A stretch of DNA of 64,000 bases from Effrenium voratum (taxonomy: Eukaryota; Sar; Dinophyceae; Suessiales; Symbiodiniaceae), in assembly GCA_963377175.1 (NCBI GenBank), contig CAUJNA010001602.1, positions 56,001 through 120,000 of the forward strand, given 5' to 3'. Numbering within the stretch: position 1 is the stretch's first letter; every line of letters starts with the position of its first letter. The notes beneath the pieces were generated by a model, which had not been told where the DNA came from, ran no database searches, and saw only the letters and a program-made list of their open reading frames with translations. Of this stretch, positions 33,443 to 42,794 are shown in pieces. The position numbers were made by a program, and so were the translations under genes.

Positions 33443-36400
33443 GCCTCGTGAGAAGACCACCTTTGCCGACGTGGTGAGCCGAAGCAAGGCCGGGCATTCA
33501 ATTAGACAAGATTGTCGTGTTGGATGTGTCTCTGTCTCCGTCTCTGTCCATCTCTCCCTCTCTCTCCTCTCACCCACTCCCGCTGACGCTGTTGTGGGCC
33601 CGAAACCATTGTGGATCTTAATCTTCTGGTTGTGGGAATGTCATCCAGTCAAGGTCCAAGTAGACTCAGCACGGGAGATCAGAGCGACTTGGAAGCGACG
33701 CCCTTACTTCTTGGCAACGCGAGAGCTGACAGGGCCCATTTGGCTGGGCATGTTTCCTGTTTTGTTGGGATGGTATTGTTCGAGATTGTGCAGGCATTTC
33801 CCATAAACAGTCAGGCGGTCAGGTTTTGTTTCGTGCCTTCGATTTGTGCAAATCTGTGTGTCCTTTGCCTGACCGCAGCATGCCATCTCCAAGGCATACG
33901 ATCCGGTTCCCATCTGCAAAGAGTTGCCACCCCCAAGATGTGCTCGTTGTGACACCAATGAAAGAACAAGCAACCTTCTCAGCTTGGCGGATGATCAGGA
34001 CCTCGAGTGAGAAATCCTGTCCGTCCCATCTGTGAGGTGGAGCTTGCGGAGATTGTGGAGTACTTGAACCACCCCAAAAAGTTCAAGCAGGCTGTGCATT
34101 TGGCTTTTTGCTTCGGTTCTTTCGCTTTGCTGCTGCTTATGCTTGTCTTGGGTTCTCATGTGCTGTTTTCGACACGGCGCTGTTTTCCTGTCAAGCAAGA
34201 GTCAGCTCAAGCAAGAGTTAGCCCCGCTCGGCCGGGTCTTCGAAGAGTTTTGTGCAGTGGGGTGGGCTGGGCACATGGCCACTGCGAATGACTAATACTT
34301 GCCCTAGTGGTGCAGCAATGCTTGGCACAGCGCTTGCTTGTTGGCTTGGACAAAGTTTGCTTGCTTGGGGAGCAGGAAGCCCCCTGATGGAGTAGTGGAG
34401 GGCAACGCTTACAACAAGTTGTTTCATCAGTCAACCCCCCCTACAACTTTTATCATCTTCCATTCTCTCCCTTCATTCGTTTCACTCATTTTCTCCATTC
34501 TCATTTCATCCACCTTATCCATTTTTGTTTGCTCATTTTCTCAAAATGTTCACCATCCTTTTCTCCTTTCTCCTCGCCTCATTCATTTTCAGATACCCTT
34601 CAAATCTCATTTCCTCCTCCTCCTCGCCTCAGTCATTTCACAAAAAATCATTTGGCAAACAACTGCAAATCATATTGTCATCAAACAAAATTTCTAACAG
34701 TGAACACAACACGATTTGTCCATTTCTCGGACAACAATCAGAACAACTAAAGCCTTCCTCCCCTCCTTTGTTTCATCAGTTTTATCATCCAATGTTTTTA
34801 GGCGTGGTTTTCCTTGTAGATTTTAGGGGGTGCGGCGTGTGAGATACTAAATGTATATTATAATTATAACTATATTATAACATATAAGGTGGGATTAGCC
34901 ATGTGTTGGATATGTCATCGGGCATGTCGCGTTAGTGACTGTCCTGTGACATTTGGCTCAAGTTTATGGATCCGTCGCGCCTCGGATGAGCGTCGCCGGG
35001 TCCCCACGTCGATCACTGTCGTGTCGGAGGAGAAAGAGACTTCGGCCTGGGGTAGGTTGGTGGGGATCGCCCGTGCGGTTCATCGTCGACTCAGGTTGCG
35101 GGTATCCTTTTCTCTTTCGGCTTTGTTTGTTTTGGGGTCTTTCTTTTGTGGCTTGCTACACGCTTGTGACGAGGGAGATTGCGAATCATGCTGGTGCTGA
35201 CCGAATGCGTATGATTGTTCAGCAGTTTGCAAGGGAAGTTGTTCCCGACAGTCGTCAGATCGTTGGATCTGCGATTGATCGGTGAGAGGTTCACCTCCAA
35301 AGCGGGCTGCAGAGCTCCGTTAGGACTTGAGACAGGAGCTGATCAACTCCACGAAGCTGTCGATGACAAGCAAAGCGTTATGCAGGATAAGGTGGACGAG
35401 GAACTCGTTGAGAGCCGAATTGTCTCTTTACAGGCACTCTCGTCGAAGGGTCTGTCCGCAGTTTCAAGAACCATTAAGCTCTCCGATCGGAAATTTGGTC
35501 ATTGGGTGTGCAGGATGTCTTCATGTGCTTCTGTTCAGAGTGTGGTAGGAACATGTGTGACTCGCATGCTTTCGCTGGGTATGATGGGGCAGAGCGCTGC
35601 TCGCGGTGCCTCAACATGAACGAACTCATGGGAAAGGACAGCCGGTGGAGGAAAAGGGGGAGGAGAGGACTCTGAGACTGAGAGGCTCGCAGCTTGGAGG
35701 ACAGCGCAGGTATCCCGTGCTGTGAAGCTGCTGCTCAATCACCAGCAGACTCGTGTTGAGGATGATCAGACCTTCAAGATTGCTGAGCTGACGAGCCTAA
35801 ACTGTAAGCAGAGTGGTCACTCTGCCTAAGATTATATACGATGTTTTTTACCTTTAAATGCTAATCATCGATTTGCAACTACCAAGTCGTAAATGAATCA
35901 TTTTTTGAGGGTTTTTCTCTAAAAGGCTACAAGAATGAATGTGGTTCTTCCGAAGCCATTTCATATAACTGATAAATTAAGCCGTGTATGGTCTTTCTTG
36001 TAACAATTGCCGACAATTCATCTTGTAAAATTTCTATTTTCTTAAAGTTTCTATCTTTGATAAGCTCAGGTATGCGGTGCTCTTTTTGTGCTCGCGCCAC
36101 CCTGCAGCCCTCGCACGTGATTCCTTGAAGAAATCAATGTTGCAGACAAGGAAAAAGTCATTGACGTGCAACAACGAATTACAGAATATAGCAAGAAGCA
36201 TAAGCTGAGAAAGTTGTTCTCCATATTGTGCATATTGGATGATATACGTGATGACCCGCTTGTATCCAGACATATTAAATTATTGAACTCGCTCTATGTC
36301 GCCATTCCGCAATTTCAGTCATTACTTCTGTTCAAAAAGTCTCAACAGTGCCACCAATCATTCGTGTCAATGCTACTCGTTTGTTCTTTTGCCCCTAACA

Positions 36401-37891
36401 GCTGGAAGCTTTGGGGTCTCAGCCCAGATAAGCTCCGCGGTGGCCCGGGGCGGCCCTGAGTTGAAGGTGGCCAGATGTATATACGAGAGAAAACACCGCG
36501 ATAGATGTCTAAAAAGAAATTGATTAGTAGGATTGATTTGCCACGTCCACTTGGACCTGTATTGAAAGCACGAAATGGAACTTTGGGGGCTACATCATAT
36601 CTTGATTGGTTAAACTCATGAAGTATTTCATCAATAGGTTTTACTGATGGCGATGTATTTGACATAGTAAAAATATTTAGAAAATATATTTTTACTCATT
36701 ATTGTATGAACTATCGCTTATGATATAATATAGGGGTATCATAAACGGAACAGATGTTCATTTCTTCAATCAGTAAGCATTGAAGATGATTAGTTTGTGT
36801 CCCGCTTATGTGTGCAGCGCGAAGAAGCCCCATTGCTGAGCCCCGAGTATTCTAACATGCGTCAGATGAAGTAGAGAAAATAGAGCAAGTAAAGATAACC
36901 GATAATAAATGTAAGACAGTATGCTGTATTGTTTTGGAAATAGTTAAGTTAGGAATTCAATTTGTCACAAATAGAAGTGTAAATGCTAATATAAGTGGGA
37001 CAACGGAAAAAGAGCAATGCAAAGAAAGACCAATGCCAGAAGCTCAGGAAAGAACTAAAAAGTGATAAATGTAATCGCGTTATGAATTTAAAAAATGAAT
37101 TAAAAAGGTGGAGTGAAGGTTAGTTGTATTCCTTGTATGTTTTCTTTTAAAAGGGCAGACAAGGATCTAAACTTTAGAGCCTCCGGCTCAGTCCGCCGAC
37201 ATTGTCCTCTCCCTTTTCTCCTTCTTCCTCTCTTCCTTGTCTCCCTTGTGTGTTCTGTCGTCCTCTCTCCCTCCCTCTCCCATCCTCCCCATCCCCCCAA
37301 GCCTCTCTCTCCCCAATCTCCCTCTCTCGTATGTATGCATGCATGTACATGTATGTATGCATGTATGTATGTATGTATGTATGTATGTATGTATGTATGT
37401 ATATGTATGTATGTATGTATATGTATGTATGTATGTGTATGTATGTATGTGTATGTATGTATGTATATGTATATAATGTATGTATGTATGTATGTATGTA
37501 TGTATGTATGTATGTATGTATGTATGTATGTATGTATGTATGTATGTATGTATGTATGATGATGTGTGTGAATGAATGAATGATGTGTATGTATGTATGT
37601 ATGTATGTATGTATGTATGTATGTATGTATGTATGTATGTATGTATGTATGTATGTATGTATGTATGTATGTATGTATGTATGTATGTATGTATGTATGT
37701 ATGTATGTATGTATGTATGTATGTATGTATGTATGTATGTATGTATGTATGTATGTATGTATGTATGTATGTATGTATGTATGTATGTATGTATGTATGT
37801 ATGTATGTATGTATGTATGTATGTATGTATGTATGTATGTATGTATGTATGTATGTATGTATGTATGTATGTATGTATGTATGTATGTATG

Positions 37892-37922
<31 letters not shown>

Positions 37923-38008
37923 TGTATGTATGTATGTATGTATGTATGTATGTATGTATGTATGTATGTATGTATGTATGTATGTATGTATGTATGTATG
38001 TATGTATG

Positions 38009-38040
<32 letters not shown>

Positions 38041-38056
38041 TGTATGTATGTATGTG

Positions 38057-38087
<31 letters not shown>

Positions 38088-41000
38088 TGTAATGTAATGT
38101 AATGTAATGTAATGTAATGTAATGTAATGTAATGTAATGTAATGTAATGGCATGTAATGTAATGTATGAATGTAATGTAATGTAATGTAATGTATGTATG
38201 TATGTATGTATGTATGTATGTACGTATGTATGTATGTATGTATGTATGTATGTATGTGGGTATGTAGGTATGTAGGTATGTAGGTATGTAGGTATGTAGG
38301 TATGTATGTAATGCATGTATGTATGTATGTATGCATGCATGTATGTATGTATGTATGTTTGTATGTAATGTATGTATGAAATGTATGTATGTATGTATGC
38401 ATGCATGCATGCATGCATGTATGTATGTATGTATGTATGCATTTCCCGCAAAAAAAACACGGTTTTCCAGCGTTTTCGCAAAGAGGACGTCCAAAAACAT
38501 TGAGTTTTTCCAGATTTTCGTTGCAGGAAGCCCAAGCCAGCAACAAAGCCGGCAGGGGGAATCGAGCCTGGGACCCCTGTTTTGCGACACCGGCTCCCCC
38601 AAAAACCTACGTAATAGACGTCGGGCGGGGGGGGGGTTAGGGGGGGGGGTTATCCTCTATCCTCTAGTAAGTATCCGACACGCCGAGCAATGTCGGCGGA
38701 TATTGAACAAACACCTGGTGGTGATATGGATATTGAAACTAATGAACATTTGATAGTTTTAACATAAGTGATCTTTAGAAATACGTAACTTAATATATAG
38801 TGATGTCTGAAGATGAGGATTATAGTATTAATGATGTAACGACATGTAACGACGAAGACAACACTAATTGGTAAAAACATTAGCACCTTAAATGGTATGA
38901 TTGAAGCTATTGGTGAAACACTTAAACCAGTTGAATGCGAACAACAAGGCAACGAGGAGAAGGTAAAATCATAAGACTTTTCAAACAACATCCATCGGAA
39001 GACCATCTGGCGACTACCCTACAAAGCAAAATCAATACTGTGTTATGTTGAATACAGGAAGAATCAAACAACCAAAGCAACAAACATTAGCAAAATGATG
39101 ATGCAGTATATGTATTATTAGAGTAATTCATATCTGGGTAATTCTAATACTTTGAGCTTTATTAGAACTATTTTCAGGAAGACCTATATAAGATACCTAG
39201 TGGTTTACTGTTTGAAGCTTTGTTGAGTTTGAATTAGGGAGTCATCGCGACATCCACCAACATGCATTCATCACCGGTGGTGCAAAGAGAGAGCCACCAA
39301 AAGCCATATGGATATGTTGGGTTTGACATATGTATATGATGGGTTGGACATTGGGTTGAACATATGCAAATGTTGGGTTGGGCATATGTGTATGTTGGGT
39401 TGAACATCTGTATATGTTGGGTTGGACATATTTTAGGCCAGTTTTTAGATTATTCCACTAAAACCCATTGCCTTGTGCAATATTTGGGATTTCCATGAAC
39501 TTCAGGCTTCCTGCAGCATCCAAGGGTGTCATGACATGCAACCGTTCAAGGATCGACCCCTTGCGTGACGGTGAGATGTTCATGGGTGAGCAATGGCAAC
39601 CACAAGAGCCTAAGAGGAAAAAATGGTAAAAGGGGGAAACTGGCGCATCCCACCATTCACTGTTGGTTGTTATGGTTTTTATGTTGTTGATCCCTACCTT
39701 TGTTGTCTTATGTGGTGGAGGTATTGGGACATTTTTATTCAAAAGTGTTCATGCTTACCTTGTTGATTAGTTTTTTGATTTATGTTTTGGTTTGGGTTTG
39801 TTTAGGTTGTTGGGGCTATATTCTGAAGTAGACCTTCTTATGCTCTCCGGTTTCCTTGTCTTGGTTTCCCCAATCACCAACACCTTGATGCGAAGTTCTT
39901 CGTGAAGCAGATGAAATACCTTTGCGCAGACAGGCATGTGTCATCAGCCCTCATCTCCTCCACACCAACTGTAGTAAAATCGCTGTCATGACACGTGTTT
40001 CTTTCTGGGCGCTTCCTTTCAGATTTTTGTGAGGGTGGCGTTCAACGGGGCCAGCTACCTGCCGGACTTGAATTTGAAATTGCCCCGGGCTTCTCATGCC
40101 CAATGTTGATTTCTTGTGCAGTGCTGCGACACGCTGAGTGTGACCAAAGATTCCTGTGACGGGTAGATGTTGCCTCTCTACAGGCATATGGATGTACATA
40201 GACATGTGCATCTAACCTGTCAACACAAGGAACCAACATCTTCATGTCCAAGCATGTCCCGCATGCCCACCAGCATTTTCAGCATGCCCAAACCGCATCT
40301 CCAGCATCCCAAAAGCATCTCCGGCATCCCCGGCATCAGCTCGGCATCAGCTCTGCAAATTCTACTCCGCATTTGGCCTCAGCGCCAGCCCTACTGTTTA
40401 AGCCCCAACTCCTATTGACCTAAAGGTTGCTGCGAACACGCGCACGCATCAAAGCTATGCTTCCTTTGACACCCTCCCCCTCAGCGCAGGCGGGCGCCCG
40501 CCTGCCCAGAGGTGCGCTCCTGGTGGGCCCAGCTCTTGGGTGTTCGGTCTTGGGGTCTTGAGGTGGGGTCGAAGTGGTGCCCATTTTCCCTCGTTTCTGG
40601 AGGGGGTTCCCTTTAAAATCAACTATCTACCGTGAACCACTGACCCTAATATGTCGATTTAAATGGTCCTGGGCTTCCCCCCAGCCTGGCCATCAACCAG
40701 CAGGCAGGCAGGCACGCAGGCAAGCTCAGGGCAAGTGCCGGCCTAGTTCACAAGGCATACAAGGCATACAAGTGTCCTTGCCTTGAACCACAAGTTACTG
40801 CATCCCAGCATCGCATATCACACACACACACACCCTTCCTATCCATTCTTCTGGCCTCTTAAGAGCGCCCAGAAAGCAGCTTCATGCCCCAGTTCTTCGG
40901 TTTCGCCAAAGTTTGGTCAAAATCGATTCAGGCCCCCATCAGGAGACCTTTGGCTTGGTCTAGTGGGTTGCGCAAAATCAAGCTCGACATCAAATGGCCA

Positions 41001-41427
41001 AGTTTTTGGGCCATCCCAGTGCAGTCGGCTCTGCCAAGAGTTTGGGTTTCGCACTGAAACCTGCGGGAACCTCGGGGCATGCTGATCATGATGAGGCCCC
41101 AGCGGCACGGGCAAGACGCTCTTGGCACGGGCTGTAGCAGGGGAGGCCAGATGGGAATGGGGGACATATGAAAAAGTGGTGGCTTCCTGGAAGGAACAGA
41201 GGTCGGTCAGAAGGCTTTGTTTCGACGAAGGAAGCCCGACGCTGTGTCATGAAAAGCTCGTGTTCTCAGCCTCAGACTTGTGAAGCTGACTTGGTGGTTG
41301 AAGGGGGCTCGTCGGGCCTTGCACTGGAGTTTGCCCTTGAGGTGAACCACCACAGTGGGCGCAAATTGTCAACATTGCAAACATGTTCCGTTATCATGTG
41401 GTATCTATACGTGTATGTGTAGTATAC

Positions 41428-41458
<31 letters not shown>

Positions 41459-42068
41459 CATACATACATATATACATATATATATTTATTGATTTATTTA
41501 TTTATACATATGCAAATACACGTGCATGTGATCATATGTCTCTACAGTTTACATTGTGGCTTCCCAGGGACTGAGGCCGGGGGAGTGCAAGGGGCCCCTT
41601 CTTCGCAGTCGTCGGGCTGAAGAGAACGTGGGTTGAAGCAACGCAGTGCTGGTTGCCTTCGGTGTGCGTTGGCTCACACCTGGTTGACTGCAATATGGGT
41701 ATAAGTAAACCAAGGGCACGGACATGGGCTGCTGCGTTCCATACACACACACACACACACACATCGTTCAGACGGGATGAACAGGAACTATAACAGAATG
41801 CAATTTCATGTTGTTCACTTGCAACGTTTGAAGGGGATGTTCCTTCCCCAGACCCAAAGCTGCTTACTTGGCCTGCTAGTTGTAATATGTTTGCTTCAGG
41901 GTCCAGGAAACAAAGACCCACAAAATGAGCAGAAGGCCATGTCTTCAAAGTGTTGGATCCTTCCACTGAAATGGTTGGTTTCCGTTGGACTCTTTGTGAC
42001 CAGAGAACTTTCCCATATCGCAGGCGAACTGCCACTTCCTCAGCGCCTCTGCCAGCGAGTTTGTGGAG
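33443..42068 (+). CDS. FtsH-type AAA metalloprotease gene, partial (five exons found)
   Basis: Exons: 33443-33473 (PREKTTFADV, donor GTGAGC); 34037-34090 (VELAEIVEYLNHPKKFKQ); 40490-40526 (AGARLPRGALLVG); 41096-41145 (PSGTGKTLLARAVAGE); 42024-42068 (ANCHFLSASASEFVE, donor GTGCCT). Exons 2-5 join in phase and give the FtsH order: helix before the AAA module, P-[RK]-G-x-LLVGPSGTGKT Walker A, LLARAVAGE, then SASEFVE. FtsH proteins are membrane-anchored ATP-dependent zinc proteases of plastids and mitochondria; the organelle here is unknown. Three introns begin with GC (34091, 40527, 41146). The short AG.DEAK stretch expected between exons 1 and 2 was not found, and no sure Walker B or HEXXH exon was located downstream. 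The 34091-40489 intron contains a virus-like island. Confidence 0.8.
34430..34830. other. pyrimidine-rich tract
   Basis: About 400 bases of mostly C and T on +, with recurring TTTCATC, CATTTTCTCC and TTCATTTC words. No strict period. It forms the left edge of the compositional change inside the FtsH intron. Confidence 0.6.
34889..35285 (+). pseudogene. protease-like relic (DSG motif)
   Basis: One + frame reads SPVRFIVDSGCGY followed, after a hydrophobic T-rich stretch that may be an intron or insertion, by LVTREIANHAGADRMRMIVQ and QFAREVVPDSRQIVGSAID. Hydrophobic residues before D-S-G-C resemble the active site of retropepsin-like proteases of Ty1/copia-type elements. An overlapping frame begins MCWICHRACRVSDCPVTFG. 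No reverse transcriptase was seen. The whole may be a retroelement remnant or an unknown gene. Confidence 0.35.
35290..35829 (+). pseudogene. coding-like segment with Cys/His module, frame broken
   Basis: Three open pieces in different frames: LETGADQLHEAVDDKQSVMQ onward (about 35321-35560); DVFMCFCSECGRNMCDSHAF, AGYDGAERCSRCLNMNE from acceptor GTGTGCAG at 35513; and ERLAAWRTAQVSRAVKLLLN ending GHSA and TAA 35827-35829. The middle piece has spacing C-x-C-x2-C-x4-C-x2-H-x10-C-x2-C, a treble-clef or B-box-like zinc site. Pieces may be exons of one gene or a decayed one. Confidence 0.45.
36121..36398 (+). pseudogene. viral-type packaging ATPase, C-terminal half (Walker B), frameshifted
   Basis: From TTC 36121 the frame reads EKVIDVQQRITEYSKKHKLR, then LFSILCILDDIRDDPLVSRH (Walker B hhhhDD) and IKLLNSLYV. 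At about 36299 the homology moves to the next frame: RHSAISVITSVQ, then IIRVNATRLFF and TAA 36396-36398. This order (Walker B DD, RH..IS.I...Q, RVNAT) is that of the FtsK/HerA-superfamily A32-like packaging ATPase of Polinton-like and nucleocytoplasmic large DNA viruses. Low GC and A/T-ending codons, unlike host exons. Frameshift plus separation from its N-terminus mark it as dead. Confidence 0.7.
36395..36461. other. GC-rich junction between the two ATPase halves
   Basis: About 65 bases containing GGTGGCCCGGGGCGGCCC, much richer in G and C than the flanks, lie exactly between the + and minus halves of the ATPase. They may be filler acquired at the rearrangement breakpoint. Confidence 0.5.
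36462..36665 (-). pseudogene. viral-type packaging ATPase, N-terminal half (Walker A), inverted
   Basis: Minus strand, ATG at 36665: MSNTSPSVKPIDEILHEFNQ, then PFRAFNTGPSGRGKSILLIN (Walker A GPSGRGKS), then FSRIYIWPPS where the homology stops at the GC-rich junction. In intact genes this part precedes the Walker B half on the same strand; here it faces it tail to tail. About 25 residues between the halves are missing. Confidence 0.7.
36856..37065 (+). CDS. AT-rich open frame without start, virus-like
   Basis: Opens after TAA 36853-36855 with no ATG and reads SDEVEKIEQVKITDNKCKTV, CCIVLEIVKLGIQFVTNRSV, NANISGTTEKEQCKERPMPE, ending TGA 37063-37065. Codons favour A/T as in the ATPase halves. 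No family recognised; probably a fragment of another gene of the inserted element. Confidence 0.4.
   Translation, partial: HASDEVEKIEQVKITDNKCKTVCCIVLEIVKLGIQFVTNRSVNANISGTTEKEQCKERPMPEAQERTKK
37331..38440. repeat. 1.1-kb (ATGT)n microsatellite with nested (AATGT)n
   Basis: Nearly pure ATGT over more than 1 kb, with ATATGT, GTGT and GCATGCATG interruptions, a block of about 15 AATGT units (38085-38160) and a GTAGGTAT variant block (38258-38305). Both strands stay open for 170-500 codons (Met-Tyr-Val-Cys and His-Thr-Tyr-Ile), which is a property of the tetramer and not a gene. Confidence 0.95.
38547..38595 (-). other. hairpin with tRNA B-box-like sequence
   Basis: Outer arms AGCCGG (38547-38552) and CCGGCT (38590-38595) and inner arms CAGGGG (38553-38558) and CCCCTG (38574-38579) are complementary. 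The minus strand contains GGCTCGATTCC, close to the Pol III B box GGTTCGANTCC. The fold does not make a proper T arm or cloverleaf, so it is a tRNA-like or SINE-like relic at best. Confidence 0.35.
38690..38767 (+). CDS. small acidic AT-rich reading frame
   Basis: ATG 38690 to TAA 38765: MSADIEQTPGGDMDIETNEH then LIVLT. A/T-ending codons and an acidic N-terminus, unlike host exons. A 118-codon frame on the other strand covers it but is hydrophobic and repetitive; + is preferred. Possibly the truncated start of a gene of the inserted element. Confidence 0.35.
   Translation: MSADIEQTPGGDMDIETNEHLIVLT
38803..38974 (+). pseudogene. small acidic AT-rich frame, apparently frameshifted
   Basis: ATG 38803 reads MSEDEDYSINDVTTCNDEDN to TAA 38872; the neighbouring frame is open over the 3' part and reads GKNISTLNGMIEAIGETLKP, then VECEQQGNEEKVKS and TAA 38972. 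Together they look like one short gene with a shift near 38845. No family recognised. Confidence 0.35.
38976..39120 (+). CDS. AT-rich open fragment
   Basis: Open frame NNIHRKTIWRLPYKAKSILC, then YVEYRKNQTTKATNISKMMM, ending TAG at about 39118. Basic and AT-rich; no start codon at its left edge and no recognised family. Confidence 0.25.
39311..39435. repeat. 22-bp tandem repeat
   Basis: About five copies of CATATGTATATGTTGGGTTGGA with substitutions; one unit is truncated (CATTGGGTTGAA). Marks the right end of the AT-rich island. Confidence 0.75.
39458..39609 (-). CDS. minus-strand terminal exon candidate
   Basis: Minus strand: a very good acceptor (CCATTTTTTCCTCTTAG) precedes SCGCHCSPMNISPSRKGSIL, ERLHVMTPLDAAGSLKFMEI, PNIAQGNGF and stop TAG 39458-39460. 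Third-position GC is intermediate. It lies inside the large FtsH intron on the opposite strand, so it would be a nested gene end or a relic. No family recognised. Confidence 0.45.
40023..40088 (+). CDS. 22-codon exon candidate within the FtsH intron
   Basis: Acceptor CTTCCTTTCAG, 66 nt in phase 0 reading IFVRVAFNGASYLPDLNLKL then PR with very high third-position GC, and a GC donor (CGG|GCTTCT). FtsH homology joins the exons on either side directly, so this is an alternative exon, part of another overlapping gene, or a relic. Confidence 0.5.
41420..41510. repeat. (TA)n/(ACAT)n tract
   Basis: Runs of TATATA, ACATACATACATA and TTTATTTATTTA in an FtsH-like intron. Similar AT tracts lie at 45809-45845 and 47620-47665. 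Confidence 0.85.
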
Positions 42069-42794
42069 GTGCCTGCGCTTGTTTGATAGGCCGTTCGTCC
42101 AGCAGGGCTCCCTCTAGTTCCGCTATTGCTTCGCTCACGCATCACATCTTGGGTGAATTCAAAAGGGAGTTTCCTTCGGTTGGGGTGAGGTTTCAAAGGG
42201 AAGTATGGGGAACACCGTGGAAAGCAGGCAAGACCAAGATGATTCCGCACACGGCTGTTTGCGGAGGGCTTTGGGTGCCGGACGGAGCTTTGTGGAGGCA
42301 TTTGAGCATTCGGAATCGAGCTATCGCCAGAGATGAAGCAACAGATCGCGACCTGGGTTGGTCAAACTGGCACAGTTTCCGCCTGGAGGAGTTGTGCAGC
42401 TTTGAATGCGCCTGTCAGAGAAGGCAGAGAAGGACACGACCCTCTGTGCAGCGCACGCTGGATCTAGGAATGCCCTATTGACTCTTTTTGGATGTCCAGT
42501 AGGCAGGTGATTCGGCCATATGTTCATTCGACGCAGCTTGAGTTTGCCTCCGGAAGCGGAACCGCAAGTGTTTTCATGCAGGACCACTTGTTTGCTTGCC
42601 TGTCAAACAGGGGCATGTAAACTGCCAAAACGGCATTTGATACGCTGTAGAATCATCATGTTGTGTGAAGTCACAAGTAAGCCAGCACATGGCTTGCACA
42701 CAAGAGCTCAACTGGCAGTACAACTCATGTCGATCTAAGGTAGAAGGAAGCTAACATGAAGCCGTGTCACTATCGAGGAGAGCCACCAGATGCT

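Larger units (their letters stand above)
34091..40489 (+). other. 6.4-kb GC-AG intron of the FtsH-like gene, host of the AT-rich island
   Basis: Starts GCTGTG after ...KFKQ and ends CTCAGCGCAG before AGARLPRG; the two flanking exons join in phase without losing any conserved residue, so the whole 6.4 kb is inferred to be removed. It contains pyrimidine-rich sequence (34430-34830), relic coding segments, the ATPase remnant, the ATGT array and small AT-rich frames listed separately. Confidence 0.65.

Noticed and set aside
37100..38602. Open frames of 170-500 codons on both strands (Tyr-Ile-His-Thr and Met-Tyr-Val-Cys)
   Set aside because: They are translations of the ATGT tetramer, which has no stop in any frame; no non-repetitive sequence supports a gene.
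38650..39006. 118-codon hydrophobic minus frame in the AT-rich island
   Set aside because: Its complement holds short acidic frames with ATG starts, and the hydrophobicity is what AT-rich antisense gives.
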